64,000 nucleotides of DNA from Ureibacillus endophyticus (GTDB lineage Bacteria; Bacillota; Bacilli; Bacillales_A; Planococcaceae), in NCBI RefSeq assembly GCF_003628435.1, contig NZ_RBZN01000002.1, positions 1 to 64,000 on the forward strand, given 5' to 3'. The first letter of the stretch is position 1. The number at the start of each line of letters is the position of its first letter. Of this stretch, positions 62,895-64,000 are shown piece by piece. The notes under the pieces are model-generated. The model had not been told where the DNA came from and searched no databases. It saw only the letters and a list, made by a program, of their open reading frames with translations. Position numbers and translations under genes: made by a program.

Positions 62895-63994
62895 TGAAGA
62901 AAAGACAATTAATTTTAGAAGACGGTACAGTATTTAATGGAATAGCATTTGGTAGTGAGCGTGCATCACAAGGTGAGGTTGTATTTACTACAGGTATGAC
63001 TGGTTATCAAGAAACACTTTCAGACCCTTCATTCTATGGACAAATTGTAACATTTACATATCCATTGATTGGTAACTACGGTATTAACCGTGATGATTTT
63101 GAATCCATCACACCAGCAATTCGTGGAATGGTTTGTCGTGAATTAGCAAAAGAACCATCTAACTTCCGTTCAGACCTTTCATTAAATGACTATCTAATTT
63201 CACAAGATATTCCTGGTATCGAAGGAATTGATACACGTAAATTAACAAGAATTATTCGTTCAAAAGGTGCTGTAAAAGCGATTCTTACTGCAGCAGATGA
63301 AGAAGTAAATGTTGAAGAAGTAGTAGAAAAGTTAGTTGCAACGCCACTTATTACAAATCACGTAAAAGAAGTATCACCGAAAGCGGCATATCCAAGCCCA
63401 GGACGTGGAAAACGCGTTGTTCTGATCGACTTCGGTATGAAGCACGGAATTTTACGTGAACTTAATAAACGTGATTGTGATGTACTGGTTGTACCTTACA
63501 ATACATCAGCGGAACAAATTTTAGCTTGGCATCCAGATGGCATTATGCTTTCAAATGGACCTGGGGACCCAACAGATGTTGCAGAAGGAATTGAAACAAT
63601 TCGCAATTTAGTAGGAAAAGTGCCAATCTTCGGTATTTGCTTAGGACACCAATTATTTGCGTTAGCTTGTGGTGCAAAAAGCTTTAAATTACCTTTTGGA
63701 CACCGTGGAGGAAATCACCCAGTTAAAGATTTACGTACAGGCCGTACTGAATTAACATCACAAAACCATGGCTATGCAATTGATGCAGATTCATTAGAAG
63801 GTACAGATTTAGAAGTAACACATGTCGCATTAAATGACGGTACTGTAGAAGGGTTACGTCATAAAAAATATCCAATATTTACAGTGCAATATCACCCAGA
63901 AGCTTCACCTGGGCCAGAAGATTCAAATCACTTATTTGATGAATTTATTGAATTAATGGAAGTAGAAGCAGGGAAGGAGAAACAACATGCCTAA
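62894..63994 (+). CDS. pyrAA: Carbamoyl-phosphate synthase small subunit (pyrimidine-specific)
   Basis: This glutaminase subunit releases ammonia from glutamine for the large subunit. The 366-residue protein has the N-terminal CPSase small domain (EVVFTTGMTGYQETLSDPS near residue 28) and a class I glutamine amidotransferase domain with GICLGHQLFALACG (catalytic Cys) near residue 248 and QYHPEASPGPEDS (His and Glu) near 333. It overlaps the preceding pyrC by one base and the following pyrAB by eight bases. Confidence 0.96.
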   Translation: MKKRQLILEDGTVFNGIAFGSERASQGEVVFTTGMTGYQETLSDPSFYGQIVTFTYPLIGNYGINRDDFESITPAIRGMVCRELAKEPSNFRSDLSLNDYLISQDIPGIEGIDTRKLTRIIRSKGAVKAILTAADEEVNVEEVVEKLVATPLITNHVKEVSPKAAYPSPGRGKRVVLIDFGMKHGILRELNKRDCDVLVVPYNTSAEQILAWHPDGIMLSNGPGDPTDVAEGIETIRNLVGKVPIFGICLGHQLFALACGAKSFKLPFGHRGGNHPVKDLRTGRTELTSQNHGYAIDADSLEGTDLEVTHVALNDGTVEGLRHKKYPIFTVQYHPEASPGPEDSNHLFDEFIELMEVEAGKEKQHA

Positions 63995-64000
63995 ACGTAC
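63987..64000 (+). CDS. pyrAB: Carbamoyl-phosphate synthase large subunit, first codons only
   Basis: ATG 63987 lies inside the end of pyrAA, with GGGAAGGAGA upstream, and gives MPKR before the window ends. This is the usual N-terminus of PyrAB/CarB, and the gene is expected here in the operon. Confidence 0.85.

Overview
The window is a low-GC chromosomal segment from an endospore-forming member of the Bacillales. Gene order follows the Bacillus subtilis ylaN-ftsW-pycA-cta-ylb-mra/dcw-spoIIG-ylm-ileS-pyr region. Protein sequences and the departures from B. subtilis order suggest Planococcaceae (Lysinibacillus, Ureibacillus, Viridibacillus or a relative); the genus cannot be fixed from sequence alone. 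No tRNA, rRNA, CRISPR array, prophage or intact insertion sequence was seen.

Layout. 1-6.2 kb: ylaN, ftsW, pyc and, convergent to them, ctaA. 6.2-12.5 kb: a decayed ctaB, then ctaC-ctaD-ctaE-ctaF (caa3-type cytochrome c oxidase) and a separately promoted ctaG, followed by a 41-bp tandem repeat. 12.9-32.1 kb: the ylb-type region (yugN-like, ylbC, murE, ylbF, a GDPD-family phosphodiesterase, ylbG, rsmD, coaD, ylbJ, ylbL, tmcAL, ylbN, rpmF), interrupted by an enoyl-CoA hydratase / biotin carrier / acyl-CoA carboxyltransferase group around gerR(ylbO), then panE, a DUF3397 gene and bshC. 32.3-47.2 kb: the division and cell-wall cluster mraZ-rsmH-ftsL-pbpB-spoVD-mraY-murD-spoVE-divIB-two DUF881 genes-sbp-ftsA-ftsZ; murE, murG and murB are not in it. 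47.5-53.4 kb: spoIIGA-sigE-sigG, ylmC, ylmE-sepF-ylmG-ylmH, divIVA. 53.5-56.6 kb: a T-box controlled ileS. 56.9-64 kb: lspA-rluD type synthase, then the PyrR-attenuated pyr operon pyrR-pyrP-pyrB-pyrC-pyrAA and the first codons of pyrAB.

How the genes work together: septum formation and peptidoglycan synthesis (FtsW, FtsL, PBP2B, DivIB, FtsA, FtsZ, SepF, DivIVA, MraY, MurD, MurE), sporulation (SpoVD, SpoVE, SpoIIGA, SigE, SigG, GerR, YlbJ), aerobic respiration (Cta proteins) and de novo UMP synthesis. 

Most of the window is conserved core chromosome and I found no undescribed multigene system. The observations most worth a second look are the ctaB pseudogene inside an otherwise intact oxidase locus, the relocated MurE with a meso-diaminopimelate-type motif, a membrane-anchored protein that looks like an inactivated zinc peptidase, a two-hairpin dispersed repeat present twice, the 41-bp tandem repeat, and in-phase MraZ operator repeats.
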